NCBI RefSeq assembly: GCF_002812955.1
Contig: NZ_PFXK01000003.1
Location: 434,001-498,000, forward strand
Direction: 5' to 3'
DNA from: Vibrio sp. HA2012
Lineage (GTDB): Bacteria > Pseudomonadota > Gammaproteobacteria > Enterobacterales > Vibrionaceae
DNA length: 64,000 nucleotides
Below the pieces are notes generated by a model, which ran no database searches, had not been told where the DNA came from, and saw nothing but the letters and a program-made list of their open reading frames with translations. Numbering within the stretch: the stretch's first letter is position 1; each line of letters opens with the position of its first letter. The translations under genes and the position numbers were made by a program. Shown here piece by piece: positions 44,422-53,571 of this stretch.

Positions 44422-46794
44422 ATGGAAGTCACGGAACGTATTGAGCGGTTACGGCAAAATTATGTTAATTCAAAACCTTCGATCTGTTACGAACGAGCGA
44501 AGATCTACACGGATTCACATAAACGGACCGAGGGGCAACCGGTTATTCTGCGTAGGGCTCAGGCGTTTTCTGACTTTTGTAATGAATTTGATATCAAAAT
44601 TTTCCCTGACGAGCTGATTATCGGTACGGCCGGTAAGTTTCGCCGTACCGGGATCCTGACGCCTGAATACTCATGGCGCTGGGTCGATAAGGAGATGGAC
44701 ACCTTTGCTACCCGTCCTCAGGATCCTTACCAGATGACGGACGAGCAGCGTAGTGTGGTGCGGTCAGATATCTTCCCGTACTGGGAGGGTAAATCTCTTG
44801 AAGAACATTTTCTTTCTTTGCTACCTGAAGAGACGGCCAGGATTGCGGTCGATACCGGCATTATCGATAACGATTCAAAATGGCGTCAGGCGGTGGGTGA
44901 GATCACGCCGGATTATGAAGGGCTGCTATTTAAAGTGGGCTATCGTGGGGTGTTGCAGCAGGCTGAGGAAAAACTGGCTGAGCTGGATTATCTGAGCGAT
45001 GAGAATATCGACAAGATTAATTTCTATCAGGCGACCATTTTAACCGCTAAGGCGATCATGACGCTGGCGAACCGGTATGCCGGGCTGGCGGAGCAGATGG
45101 CAGAACAGGAAACAGATAGCCAGCGCCAGGCTGAATTGCTGGATATTGCCCGGGTATGTAAGCGGGTACCGGAACATCCGCCGGAAACTTTCCATGAGGC
45201 GATTCAGTTTGTCTGGTTCGTGCAGTTAGGCGGCATTATTACTGAAAACCCGCTGGCTCTGAATCCGGGTCGCTTCGATCAGTATATGTATCCTTATTAT
45301 GCTGCCGATATAGAGGCTGGTCGTCTGGAAAAAACGCAAGCGAAAGAGCTGATCCATGCGTTGTGGCTGAAATACTCCGAGTGGGTCTGGACCATTTCGG
45401 AAAATACCACCGGGTACTTTGCCGGGTATAACCAGTTTCAGAATCTGACTGTCGGCGGAAAAAAACGTGACGGATCCGATGGTACCAATGAGCTGACTTA
45501 CCTTTGTCTAGAAGCAACGGACGAAGTACGTACTCACCAACCGGGGCTGAGTGTCCGGGTGCATTCTGACTGTCCGCCGGAATTTTTGTATGCGGTGACG
45601 GATCTGGTCAGTAAAGGAACTGGTTTTCCGGCTATCCATAACGATCAGGCTGGTACGCAGATGCTGCTTCAGGCCGGTTATGAAGCGGAAGATGCCAGAG
45701 ACTGGAATAACTGCGGTTGCGTGGTGCCTCATTTCCGTAAAACCGGTCAGTGGACATCGGCGGTGAACGTGAACTTTGTGGCCGCCATGGAATACGCTCT
45801 GAATCAGGGGAAAAGCCGTCTGACCGGAGAAAAGCTGGGGCTGGATGCGAAACCTGTTCAGGAATACACCAGCTATCAACAAGTGCAGGATGCGGCCTTT
45901 GAACAGGTCGGTAACCTTATTTATCACTCTGTGGTCGCGACGGTTGTTGCGCAAAAACTTCACTCACAAATGGTACCAAGACCATTCCTTTCTACCTGTA
46001 TTGAAGAGTGTCTGACTACGGGGACTGATTTGTCGCAGGGTGGAGCAAAATACAATGTGGGTCCGGTACTTACCGGTATTGGTCTGGCCGTTGTTGCGAA
46101 CTCGCTGGCGGTGATTAAGAAACTGGTCTTTGAAGATCAGGTCATCACTCTGGCTGAACTGGACGCCGCGATGAATGCCGACTGGGAAGGCTATGAAAGT
46201 CTTCGGGACAAGGCTCTGGATGTGGTGAAGTACGGCAATGATGACGACTATGTGGATTCCATTGCCCGGGATCTGGCGAACTATTACTACCGTGAGACCC
46301 GCTCTTATAAAGATATCTTCGGCTCGAACTTTAATTCGGCATTTATGGGGATCTCTAACTATATCCCGACCGGCCGGATTGTCGGTGCGACGCCATGTGG
46401 ACGGAAAGCGAAAAAACCGATCACCGAAGGGGTATCCCCTTATGCTGGCAGTGATGTCAGCAGCCCGCTGGCGGCGATGCGTTCCAGTGCCAAGATGAAT
46501 CATGATGTGCATACAGGCGGCACCTTGCTGAACCTGCGTCTGAGTGAGGATCTGGTCAGCACGCCAAAAGGCAAACGGGATCTGGGCAATATTATTCGTG
46601 CTTATTTCTCTCTGGGTGCATTCCATGTGCAGTTTAATACTCTGTCAACCGAGGTGTTGCGTAAAGCACAGGCAAATCCTGAAGAGTATAAAGATCTGCT
46701 GGTGCGGGTGGCTGGTTATAGTACCCAGTTTGTGAACCTGTCTCCGGAAATGCAGGAAGCGATCATCGCCCGTTCCGCTCACGGAGCCATGTAA
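44422..46794 (+). CDS. Glycyl radical enzyme of unassigned subclass
   Basis: A 790-residue glycyl radical enzyme (PFL-like family). The radical glycine is G765 in RVAGYSTQFVNL; the catalytic loop is NNCGCVVPH with C433 as thiyl cysteine and a second cysteine at 431. Eliminases and decarboxylases of the family (glycerol, propanediol and hydroxyproline dehydratases, choline and isethionate lyases) have GCVE here; this enzyme has V435 in place of that glutamate. Other family segments (RALSF-like RAQAFSDF, PGRFDQYMYPYY, QGGAKYN, GATPCGRKAKKP) are present. It is followed by its own activase (one-base overlap). The substrate is unknown. The gene is much GC-richer than the transporter before it. SD AGGAG. 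Confidence 0.9.
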   Translation: MEVTERIERLRQNYVNSKPSICYERAKIYTDSHKRTEGQPVILRRAQAFSDFCNEFDIKIFPDELIIGTAGKFRRTGILTPEYSWRWVDKEMDTFATRPQDPYQMTDEQRSVVRSDIFPYWEGKSLEEHFLSLLPEETARIAVDTGIIDNDSKWRQAVGEITPDYEGLLFKVGYRGVLQQAEEKLAELDYLSDENIDKINFYQATILTAKAIMTLANRYAGLAEQMAEQETDSQRQAELLDIARVCKRVPEHPPETFHEAIQFVWFVQLGGIITENPLALNPGRFDQYMYPYYAADIEAGRLEKTQAKELIHALWLKYSEWVWTISENTTGYFAGYNQFQNLTVGGKKRDGSDGTNELTYLCLEATDEVRTHQPGLSVRVHSDCPPEFLYAVTDLVSKGTGFPAIHNDQAGTQMLLQAGYEAEDARDWNNCGCVVPHFRKTGQWTSAVNVNFVAAMEYALNQGKSRLTGEKLGLDAKPVQEYTSYQQVQDAAFEQVGNLIYHSVVATVVAQKLHSQMVPRPFLSTCIEECLTTGTDLSQGGAKYNVGPVLTGIGLAVVANSLAVIKKLVFEDQVITLAELDAAMNADWEGYESLRDKALDVVKYGNDDDYVDSIARDLANYYYRETRSYKDIFGSNFNSAFMGISNYIPTGRIVGATPCGRKAKKPITEGVSPYAGSDVSSPLAAMRSSAKMNHDVHTGGTLLNLRLSEDLVSTPKGKRDLGNIIRAYFSLGAFHVQFNTLSTEVLRKAQANPEEYKDLLVRVAGYSTQFVNLSPEMQEAIIARSAHGAM

Positions 46795-47699
46795 TGGGGA
46801 AAGAGGTATCCTCCGGCGTTGTTATTCAGATGCAGGATTACTCCATCCATGACGGGGATGGAGTAAGAACCACGATCTTTCTGGCTGGCTGTGGCCTTCG
46901 GTGTCAGTGGTGCGCGAATCCTGAAAGCTGGACGAAGAAACCCAAGCTCGCCTTTTATGCACATAAATGCTCGCAGTGTCACAGCTGTGAGCCAGTGTGC
47001 CCACAGAGCCTTAAACCATCCAGTAATGAATTCGATCTGAGTGATTGTACCTTGTGTGGCGCATGTGTTTCGGTATGTCCGGAAAAAGCGTTAGAGCTGG
47101 CCTGTTCAGATACCGATGTCGAATCCGTTATGCAGAAGATCCGTCGTGATGAGCTGTTTTTCCGCCATACAGGTGGCGGGGTGACCTTTTCCGGCGGAGA
47201 GCCGTTTTTGCAGCATCAGTTTCTGCGGCAGTTAATGGCGGGCTGTGAACAGCTTGGTGTTTCTGTCTGGGTGGAAACCTGTGGCTTTTTTAACTGGAAA
47301 CAGTGTCAGGATCTGATGTCTGGAATTGAACATGTGTTTTTTGATATCAAGCACATGGATGAACAGGTGCATGAGCAAGTGACGGGACAAAGCAACCGGA
47401 CTATTCTGGACAACGCGCGAAAAATGCATGAACTGGGTGTGCCGATGACGATTCGTGTGCCTTTAATCACTGAAGTGAATCTGGATGACGACAATCTGCG
47501 TGCCACCGCCGAGTTCATTCGTGAATATCTCAGTGGAAGCACCATTGAACTGCTGCCATATCATGAACTGGGCAAGGCGAAATACATGGCTTTCCGCATG
47601 GATGAAGTGTTTCATTCATTTACTACACCGACGCCGGAACAGGTAGAAAAGGCGTATGATGTTTTTTCCGGGTATCAGATCCGACGTTATATGGGGTGA
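46794..47699 (+). CDS. Glycyl radical enzyme activating enzyme (radical SAM)
   Basis: A 301-residue radical SAM activase that abstracts hydrogen from the glycine of its partner. The radical SAM cluster motif CxxxCxxC is C33, C37, C40. Two ferredoxin-like clusters follow (C59, C62, C65, C69 and C85, C88, C91, C95), typical of activases of non-PFL glycyl radical enzymes. GGGVTFSGGEPFLQ is the SAM-binding glycine-rich part. Its ATG overlaps the stop of the enzyme gene by one base. Oxygen-sensitive, so expected to act under anoxia. Confidence 0.93.
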   Translation: MGKEVSSGVVIQMQDYSIHDGDGVRTTIFLAGCGLRCQWCANPESWTKKPKLAFYAHKCSQCHSCEPVCPQSLKPSSNEFDLSDCTLCGACVSVCPEKALELACSDTDVESVMQKIRRDELFFRHTGGGVTFSGGEPFLQHQFLRQLMAGCEQLGVSVWVETCGFFNWKQCQDLMSGIEHVFFDIKHMDEQVHEQVTGQSNRTILDNARKMHELGVPMTIRVPLITEVNLDDDNLRATAEFIREYLSGSTIELLPYHELGKAKYMAFRMDEVFHSFTTPTPEQVEKAYDVFSGYQIRRYMG

Positions 47700-47809
47700 T
47701 ATTAAGTAAACACACCGCCAAATCAAATCTGGGCTATGCTAGTAGTAGGGTCGATACCTTCCGATGGGAGGGCGAGGCTCATTCTTGAGACCCGATACTG
47801 GAGGTGAAT

Positions 47810-47989
47810 ATGAATATCAGTGACAAAATTAAAGAGTTGGAACATGATATCAAAGTCGCCGGTTCTGAAGGTGATATTGAGCTGATGAATCAACTTGAAA
47901 ATCAGCTGGAACAGCTTAAAGAAAAGTTGCCACACGCAATGGATGACGATCCTTACTTCACTGACGAAAATATGTACTGTGATGATTGA
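47810..47989 (+). CDS. Small coiled-coil acidic protein, function unknown
   Basis: A 59-residue protein (MNISDKIKELEHDIKV... after a first MN) with a heptad pattern (ELMNQLENQLEQLKEKL) and an acidic tail DDDPYFTDENMYCDD. ATG 47810 has a near-perfect ribosome site GGAGGTG. A leader of about 60 bases containing GGGTC/GACCC complementary arms (from 47748) precedes it. It follows the activase by 110 bases; whether it is in the same transcript is unclear. No family recognised. Confidence 0.6.
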   Translation: MNISDKIKELEHDIKVAGSEGDIELMNQLENQLEQLKEKLPHAMDDDPYFTDENMYCDD

Positions 47990-48104
47990 TATCGTCCTGA
48001 AAAACTCTGAGATGTTGTTTATCAATAATAAAACCACACATCAATGGCTCATTGTTTTTACCCAATGGGCCATTGTATTTTGAGTGGATTGGATATATTA
48101 CTCA

Positions 48105-48632
48105 TTAATAACTGACGATATTCTGGAAGACTGCGGTTTTACTTATCGCTTTGTAGCCATGTGGTTGATCAGCACAAAAACGCAAGCTTTTGCCTTGTTT
48201 AACTGGTTCCCAATGGCCATTATTCAAAACTTCCATATCACCCTGCAGAACAATAATACTTTCGATTACTCCGGGTGCATGGGCATCTGACATTTGGCAA
48301 TGATGGTTAGTCAGAGTAATTTCATGTATTTCATAATTGACCGCAGGGTTATAGGGAAAGATGGATTTCACTTTCATATCTGGATCCGGAAAATACTGAT
48401 GTTCATCCGGCTCGGGTGTTTGGGTAAAAAAGGCTGAAAATGATGTTTCCAGACCGGATGCAATTTGCCACAGTTTGGCAATGGTCGGGCTGGATTCTTC
48501 CCGTTCAATTTGTCCCAGCATGGCCTTAGAAACACCGGTTAGTTTTGCTACGGCATCCAGACTGAGTTGTCTTTGCTTCCTGATGGCTTTCAGGTGGGTG
48601 GCTATTCCTTGTTTAAACTGCTGTTCTGTCAT
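48105..48632 (-). CDS. XRE-family regulator with C-terminal cupin domain
   Basis: A 175-residue regulator. The N-terminal HTH_3 domain (HLKAIRKQRQLSLDAVAKLTGVSKAMLGQIER split to its core LTGVSKAMLGQIE, residues about 15-60) is followed by a linker and a cupin fold (HAPGVIESIIVLQGDMEVL; RFCADQPHGYKA), which usually binds a small ligand. Such regulators often control catabolic or amino-acid genes. It is convergent with the glycyl radical operon side and may or may not control it. AT-rich 3' neighbour; no terminator identified at its own end. Confidence 0.88.
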   Translation of the reverse strand: MTEQQFKQGIATHLKAIRKQRQLSLDAVAKLTGVSKAMLGQIEREESSPTIAKLWQIASGLETSFSAFFTQTPEPDEHQYFPDPDMKVKSIFPYNPAVNYEIHEITLTNHHCQMSDAHAPGVIESIIVLQGDMEVLNNGHWEPVKQGKSLRFCADQPHGYKAISKTAVFQNIVSY

Positions 48633-48703
48633 GATTGTTTACTGTTGGCTAAAACCTGTTTATCTGGAGGAATTATCTGGTGTAAATAGGCAACGGACAA
48701 GAA

Positions 48704-48733
48704 AAAACCCTCGGCAAAAGGCTGAGGGTTTTG
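48704..48733 (-). terminator. Intrinsic terminator after malK
   Basis: On the minus strand CCCTCAGC and GCCGAGGG pair through eight pairs (one G-T), flanked by AAAA and followed by TTTTTTC. It lies 39 bases past the malK stop. Confidence 0.82.
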
Positions 48734-48771
48734 GTCGTAAAGGGTTAACCCCTTAGTAACTTGGCTAATAA

Positions 48772-49884
48772 TTAGTCTACGCCATGTTCTTTATACAGTC
48801 TGCGACATGCGTCACCGTTACTGTGAAACAGATGGCAACGATGTGCTGGTAGACCGATAGAATACTTATCGCCAACTTCGATATTAAGGGTATCCGGCAC
48901 TCGGTAGATAACATCGGCATCGGCACCGTCAAGGTGCAGATACACTTGAGTTTCATGCCCCAGTTTTTCTACAATTTGTACGTCACCAGCAATCACTGCA
49001 TCACCGACATCTGCGTTTAACAGATGTTCAGGGCGGATGCCCAGCGACATACGTTCACCTTTGTTGACGGTTGCACCTGATACCGGGACCCAGAATGTTT
49101 CTCCGTTAGACAGTTGAACCATGACTCGTTCGTCTTCTACTGCTTCAATCTGTACACTCATGAAATTCATTTTCGGTGAGCCAATGAATCCGGCAACGAA
49201 ACGATTCTGCGGATAGTGATATAGTTCCAGAGGACGTCCGACTTGTGCGACACGACCTGCGTCAAGGACCACAATTTTATCTGCCATGGTCATTGCTTCA
49301 ACCTGATCATGGGTTACATAGATCATAGTACAACCAAGTTTACGCTGCAGTTTGGTGATCTCACTGCGCATATTGACACGCAATGCGGCATCCAGATTCG
49401 ATAGTGGTTCGTCCAGAAGGAAGACCTTAGGTTGTGAAACCAGAGTCCGGCCGATAGCGACCCGCTGGCGTTGTCCACCTGACAATGCCTTAGGCTGACG
49501 ATCCAGAAGATGAGTCAGTTGAAGGATATCAGCCGCATGATTTACCCGCTGGTCTATTTCTTTTTTATCTGCTTTCGCCAGTTTCATACCGAAAGACATG
49601 TTGTCGTAAAGGTTCAGGTGCGGGTAAAGCGCATAAGACTGGAAGACCATGCCAACGCCGCGTTTGGCCGGTTCCACATCATTCATTCTGTCCTGTCCGA
49701 TATAGAGATCTCCGGAAGTAATGTCCTCCAACCCGGCGATACAGCGTAGCAGAGTAGATTTACCACAGCCTGACGGACCAACGAACACAACAAATTCGCC
49801 TTCTTTGATTTCCAGGCTGACGTTTTTTGAAATCAATACGTCGTCATATGCTTTACAGACGTTTTTTAACGTAACACTTGCCAT
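48772..49884 (-). CDS. malK: Maltose/maltodextrin ABC transporter ATPase MalK
   Basis: A 370-residue ABC ATPase. Walker [10 protein letters not shown] (36-44), signature [13 protein letters not shown], Walker [13 protein letters not shown], then the C-terminal regulatory OB domain ([10 protein letters not shown]). It energises MalFG in the inner membrane, and in E. coli also restrains MalT and is inhibited by EIIA-Glc. Divergent from malF across a 752-base control region with MalT- and CRP-like sites. Confidence 0.94.
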   Translation of the reverse strand: MASVTLKNVCKAYDDVLISKNVSLEIKEGEFVVFVGPSGCGKSTLLRCIAGLEDITSGDLYIGQDRMNDVEPAKRGVGMVFQSYALYPHLNLYDNMSFGMKLAKADKKEIDQRVNHAADILQLTHLLDRQPKALSGGQRQRVAIGRTLVSQPKVFLLDEPLSNLDAALRVNMRSEITKLQRKLGCTMIYVTHDQVEAMTMADKIVVLDAGRVAQVGRPLELYHYPQNRFVAGFIGSPKMNFMSVQIEAVEDERVMVQLSNGETFWVPVSGATVNKGERMSLGIRPEHLLNADVGDAVIAGDVQIVEKLGHETQVYLHLDGADADVIYRVPDTLNIEVGDKYSIGLPAHRCHLFHSNGDACRRLYKEHGVD

Positions 49885-49997
49885 GTAGCTTGTCCTCGAT
49901 ATTTTTTATGCTGTTACTGCTCACAATAAAACTTGATTCGTTATGCGGACTCACCATTGTATGGCGAGCCGTCATTATAGAAAACCGTTTAGGGGTC

Positions 49998-50041
49998 GCT
50001 TACCTTTCAATCTTTAAGCGAAATAAATTTGAAAGGTAAGC
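49998..50041. repeat. 13-bp inverted repeat in the malK leader
   Basis: GCTTACCTTTCAA (49998-50010) and its exact complement (50029-50041) surround 18 bases, 114 bases upstream of the malK start. No T run follows on either strand. It could fold in the malK leader RNA. Confidence 0.55.
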
Positions 50042-50058
50042 CATCCTGTCTCTGTGAG

Positions 50059-50096
50059 AAAAAAGGTGATGTCTCCGGTTTATGCAGACATCACCT
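50059..50096 (-). terminator. Terminator-like hairpin on the malK strand, upstream of malK
   Basis: AGGTGATGTC (50064-50073) and GACATCACCT (50087-50096) are perfect complements; on the minus strand the stem is followed by TTTTTTC. It therefore lies in the path of transcripts heading to malK from the shared promoter region, so it is either an attenuator or the terminator of a lost gene. Confidence 0.6.
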
Positions 50097-50328
50097 GCTA
50101 TTGCTAAAAGAAAGCCAGTATTCTCCCCTCCACAGTCTGAATACTCCCCCGTAGAACAAACTGTGACACATGTAACGTGCTTACTGACTCTCCCGGCAAT
50201 GAATGCCAGCAAGTATATTCTGGTGACGGTAAGCAAAATGTCTTTCCGCAATGTAACAGAATTACCGGCAAAGGCTCTTACTATCCACTCTTGGATTGCT
50301 GTAGTCTCTTAAAATAGGACGTGGCAGA

Positions 50329-50478
50329 CATCCTCCCGGTGGAATTAATTTCAGGGGGAGTAGAAAAGGAGGAGGCTCTATGTTCGGGGAAATACAAAGT
50401 AAGATCTACTTCAAATAAAATAGGACACTAAGTGTGTTTTTTATCACAAAATGTATATTTTCTGTGATAAGGATCGCT
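50329..50478. promoter_or_regulatory. MalT/CRP-type control region between malK and malF
   Basis: A CRP-like site TGTGTTTTTTATCACA (50433-50448, nine of ten core bases) and a weaker one at 50463-50478. MalT-box-like sequences matching GGGGAKGAGG at eight of ten: GGGGAGTAGA (50355-50364), AAGGAGGAGG (50366-50375) and, reversed, CGGGAGGATG (50329-50338). The grouping resembles the malE/malK control region of E. coli. Apart from these sites and the hairpins, the 49885-50636 gap holds no gene. Confidence 0.55.
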
Positions 50479-50636
50479 CCTTGTTGACGATGGAGATCAC
50501 GAAATTAACGGGTTCAGTTGGGGGCGTAGGGTTCAGGATGATGATGTATTCGTTATTATTTCCGATGATACAGAGGAAGGGATGGTAAGTTATCCCTGAT
50601 TTTTAATTTTTCCTTATTGCTAGCAGGTTTTATTTT

Positions 50637-52205
50637 ATGCAGTCAGTTCAAGGTTCAGGTGTGGTTGCATCCGGTGATGTGCCACTCGGTCAGAAAGTGT
50701 TTATTAAATGGGCACTGCTGGCGACAGTCGGTATCCTTAATGGTTACGCATCGATTCTTATGTATTCCCGTGGTGAGCTGGCATTTGCAATGCTGACAGT
50801 TGTGCTTACCGCATTAGCCATCTATATTTTTGGCAGTAAAAAAACATACGCACATCGCTATATCTATCCGGGTATCGCGGGTATGATTTTATTTATCCTT
50901 TTTCCTCTTATGTATACCGTAGGTCTGGCGTTTACCAACTACAGCGCCAAGAACCAGCTCTCTTTGGAAAGAGCACAGCAGGTTTTGTTGGACAGAACTT
51001 ATCAGAGCGGCGAAAGCTATCCTTTTTCTCTGTATCGGACAGAAAATGGTTATCGTCTGGTGATTACTCAGGGTGAGCAACTGCTGGCAACCCGGGAAAT
51101 AAAACTGGATGATTTTACTGAACCTTATTTAGACCTAGCTCCTGTGCCATCGGTTCAGGGAACTCCTGAACAGATTAAAAGTATCATTAAACACCGCAGT
51201 ACACTTAGTGGTATTGATCTGAATACTCCTGACGGAGCGGTGATCCGTATGAGTGGTTTGCGTAAGTTTGCGTCAGTGGTTCCTCTGTATACGAGGCAGG
51301 AAGATGGTCAGACGCTTATTGATAATAAAACCGGAGAAACACTGAAGCCAAATATGCAAATTGGCTATTATCAGGTGGTCGATAAAAATGATCATTTCGT
51401 AGGCGATGGCATTTCTCCCGGCTTTATTGTCAATGTCGATACCGCTAACTTTGAAAGAGTATGGAAAGACGATGGTATCAAAGAACCTTTTATCAGCATC
51501 TTTATCTGGACGATCGCATTTTCTGCTATGACGGTAATCTTTACTGCTTTTATCGGTCTGGTGCTAGCCAGCATCGTACAGTGGGAAGAGCTCCGGGGGC
51601 GTTCTGTGTATCGGGTACTGCTTATTCTTCCTTATGCCGTTCCTGCATTTATCTCGATTCTGATTTTTAAGGGTTTATTTAATCAGAGTTTTGGTGAGAT
51701 CAATATGGTTTTGCAGGCTCTGTTCGGTCTTAGCCCCAACTGGTTTTCTGATCCGATAATGGCACGGGCTATGGTTATTATTGTAAACACATGGCTTGGT
51801 TTCCCTTATATGATGATTTTATGTATGGGTCTGATGAAAGCGATTCCGGATGATCTGTATGAAGCTTCGGCGATAGACGGTGCAGGTCCGCTGAAAAACT
51901 TTACCCGCATTACCGTTCCTATGATGGTTAAGCCACTGACACCATTGATGATTGCGAGCTTTGCTTTCAACTTCAATAACTTTGTGATGATTTACCTGTT
52001 AACGACCGGTGGTCCGAATATGATTGGTACGACAGAACCTGCGGGCTATACGGATTTGCTGGTCAGCTATACCTACCGGATTGCATTTGAAGGCAGCGGT
52101 GGTCAGGATTTTGGCCTGGCAAGCGCGATAGCAACACTGATCTTCCTGTTAGTCGGTGGTCTGGCACTCATCAATTTACACTTCACCAAACCGGTACAAG
52201 ATTAA
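50637..52205 (+). CDS. malF: Maltose ABC transporter permease MalF
   Basis: A 522-residue inner-membrane permease. After N-terminal helices comes the large periplasmic P2 domain typical of MalF (about 90-275), then the permease core with the EAA loop (EASAIDGAGPLKNFTRITVPMM, core EASAIDGAG). It forms the MalFGK2 complex. MalE, normally encoded just upstream, is missing from this locus. Start ATG 50637 has a weak AGG site. Confidence 0.94.
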   Translation: MQSVQGSGVVASGDVPLGQKVFIKWALLATVGILNGYASILMYSRGELAFAMLTVVLTALAIYIFGSKKTYAHRYIYPGIAGMILFILFPLMYTVGLAFTNYSAKNQLSLERAQQVLLDRTYQSGESYPFSLYRTENGYRLVITQGEQLLATREIKLDDFTEPYLDLAPVPSVQGTPEQIKSIIKHRSTLSGIDLNTPDGAVIRMSGLRKFASVVPLYTRQEDGQTLIDNKTGETLKPNMQIGYYQVVDKNDHFVGDGISPGFIVNVDTANFERVWKDDGIKEPFISIFIWTIAFSAMTVIFTAFIGLVLASIVQWEELRGRSVYRVLLILPYAVPAFISILIFKGLFNQSFGEINMVLQALFGLSPNWFSDPIMARAMVIIVNTWLGFPYMMILCMGLMKAIPDDLYEASAIDGAGPLKNFTRITVPMMVKPLTPLMIASFAFNFNNFVMIYLLTTGGPNMIGTTEPAGYTDLLVSYTYRIAFEGSGGQDFGLASAIATLIFLLVGGLALINLHFTKPVQD

Positions 52206-52217
52206 GGAGTCATCACC

Positions 52218-53108
52218 ATGGCAATGGTACAAGGTAAAAATCTGAAATATCGTGTATGGGCAACCCATATCGGATTATGGATGTTCCTGTCACTGATCAT
52301 TTTTCCGCTGCTGATGATTGTGGCTATCTCTTTTCGTGAAGGTAACTTTGCAACTGGTAGCCTTATTCCGGAGAACCCATCTCTGGAACACTGGAAACTG
52401 GCATTGGGCTTTTCGGTAACAAATGCTGACGGAACGGTAACAAAACCCCCGTTTCCTGTTCTGCTGTGGCTGTGGAATACGATCAAAATTGCCGGAGTTT
52501 CTTCGCTATTTATTGTGACTTTGTCTACAACATCAGCTTACGCATTTGCTCGTCTGAAATTTGGTGGTAAAAGTACCATCCTGAAAGCAATGATGATTTT
52601 TCAGATGTTCCCGGCAGTACTGGCACTGGTTGCTCTTTATGCGTTGTTTGACAAGCTGGGACAATATATTCCGTTTTTGGGGCTGAATACGCATGGCGGG
52701 CTTATCTTTGCTTATCTGGGGGGAATTGCACTGCATGTGTGGACCATTAAAGGCTATTTTGAGTCTATTGATGGTTCGCTGGAAGAAGCGGCTGCATTGG
52801 ACGGAGCCACACCATGGCAGGCATTCCGTCTGGTTCTATTGCCTCTTTCTGTACCGATCCTGGCTGTAGTCTTTATTCTGTCCTTCATTATGGTGGTAGG
52901 GGAAGTACCGGTTGCAACACTTTTGCTCTCGGATATTGATAAATATACGCTGGCGGTGGGTATGCAGCAGTATCTTTATCCGCAGAACTATTTGTGGGGC
53001 GATTTTGCGGCAGCTGCCGTCTTGTCGGCCGTGCCGATTACCATTGTGTTCCTGTTGGCACAGCGCTGGCTGGTTGGTGGCCTGACAGCCGGTGGTGTGA
53101 AAGGGTAA
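52218..53108 (+). CDS. malG: Maltose ABC transporter permease MalG
   Basis: A 296-residue permease with six helices and the EAA loop ([22 protein letters not shown], core [15 protein letters not shown]), the MalK docking site. AAGGAG stands nine bases before ATG 52218, 12 bases after malF. The final stretch GGVKG is as in MalG proteins. Ends at a terminator (53138). Confidence 0.95.
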   Translation: MAMVQGKNLKYRVWATHIGLWMFLSLIIFPLLMIVAISFREGNFATGSLIPENPSLEHWKLALGFSVTNADGTVTKPPFPVLLWLWNTIKIAGVSSLFIVTLSTTSAYAFARLKFGGKSTILKAMMIFQMFPAVLALVALYALFDKLGQYIPFLGLNTHGGLIFAYLGGIALHVWTIKGYFESIDGSLEEAAALDGATPWQAFRLVLLPLSVPILAVVFILSFIMVVGEVPVATLLLSDIDKYTLAVGMQQYLYPQNYLWGDFAAAAVLSAVPITIVFLLAQRWLVGGLTAGGVKG

Positions 53109-53137
53109 TAATCGTTTTTAGCATTATATTGTTATCT

Positions 53138-53171
53138 GAGCCTGGAGTTGTTCTCCGGGCTCTTTATTTTT
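53138..53171 (+). terminator. Intrinsic terminator after malG
   Basis: GAGCCTGGAG (53138-53147) pairs with CTCCGGGCTC (53153-53162), one G-T pair, followed by TTTATTTTT. Confidence 0.82.
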
Positions 53172-53187
53172 CAATATCCAATAGAGA

Positions 53188-53448
53188 CTAAATGAGTTCT
53201 CTGCTGGATGGAGCACAGCCGACGTATTGCATTAGAATGTAAATACTCTCCTGATGCATTGCCACTCTCCTAAACAGATCCGCAAAAATCATATCCCCGC
53301 CAAAACAGGCATGAATATAGTGATTAATGGATTTGTCATCATACCCTTCTGCATATAACGTCCTCACCCAGTGGTACTCAAGAGCACTCGGGTTACAGAT
53401 GGTCGCTTCGTCTAAGGTGATAGCAATATTCAAATTCAGGATAATCAA
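53188..53448 (-). CDS. Small protein or 5'-truncated gene remnant
   Basis: An 86-codon frame whose composition looks protein-coding (EYHWVRTLYAEGYDDKSINHY; GGDMIFADLFRRVAMHQES), but whose only available start is TTG at 53448 with no ribosome site; the frame is closed by TAA at 53467-53469. Either a weakly started small gene or the remains of a longer gene that lost its 5' end. No family recognised. Confidence 0.4.
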   Translation of the reverse strand: MIILNLNIAITLDEATICNPSALEYHWVRTLYAEGYDDKSINHYIHACFGGDMIFADLFRRVAMHQESIYILMQYVGCAPSSRELI

Positions 53449-53571
53449 TGTATATAAGTCAGCGAATTACAACAGATTATTGTGATAGAAATATGACAGC
53501 CTATATTGGCTATTTGAGTCCCCTGTCTATTCTTGGCACAATAGCTTATCTTTTTCTGCGTAAGACAGAGC

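Noticed and set aside
45508-46626. Two long minus-strand frames in the glycyl radical enzyme gene
   Set aside because: GC-rich codons on the coding strand open antisense frames; composition is not protein-like.
50000-50251. 83-codon minus-strand frame upstream of malK
   Set aside because: It runs through two hairpins and lacks a ribosome site; composition is random.
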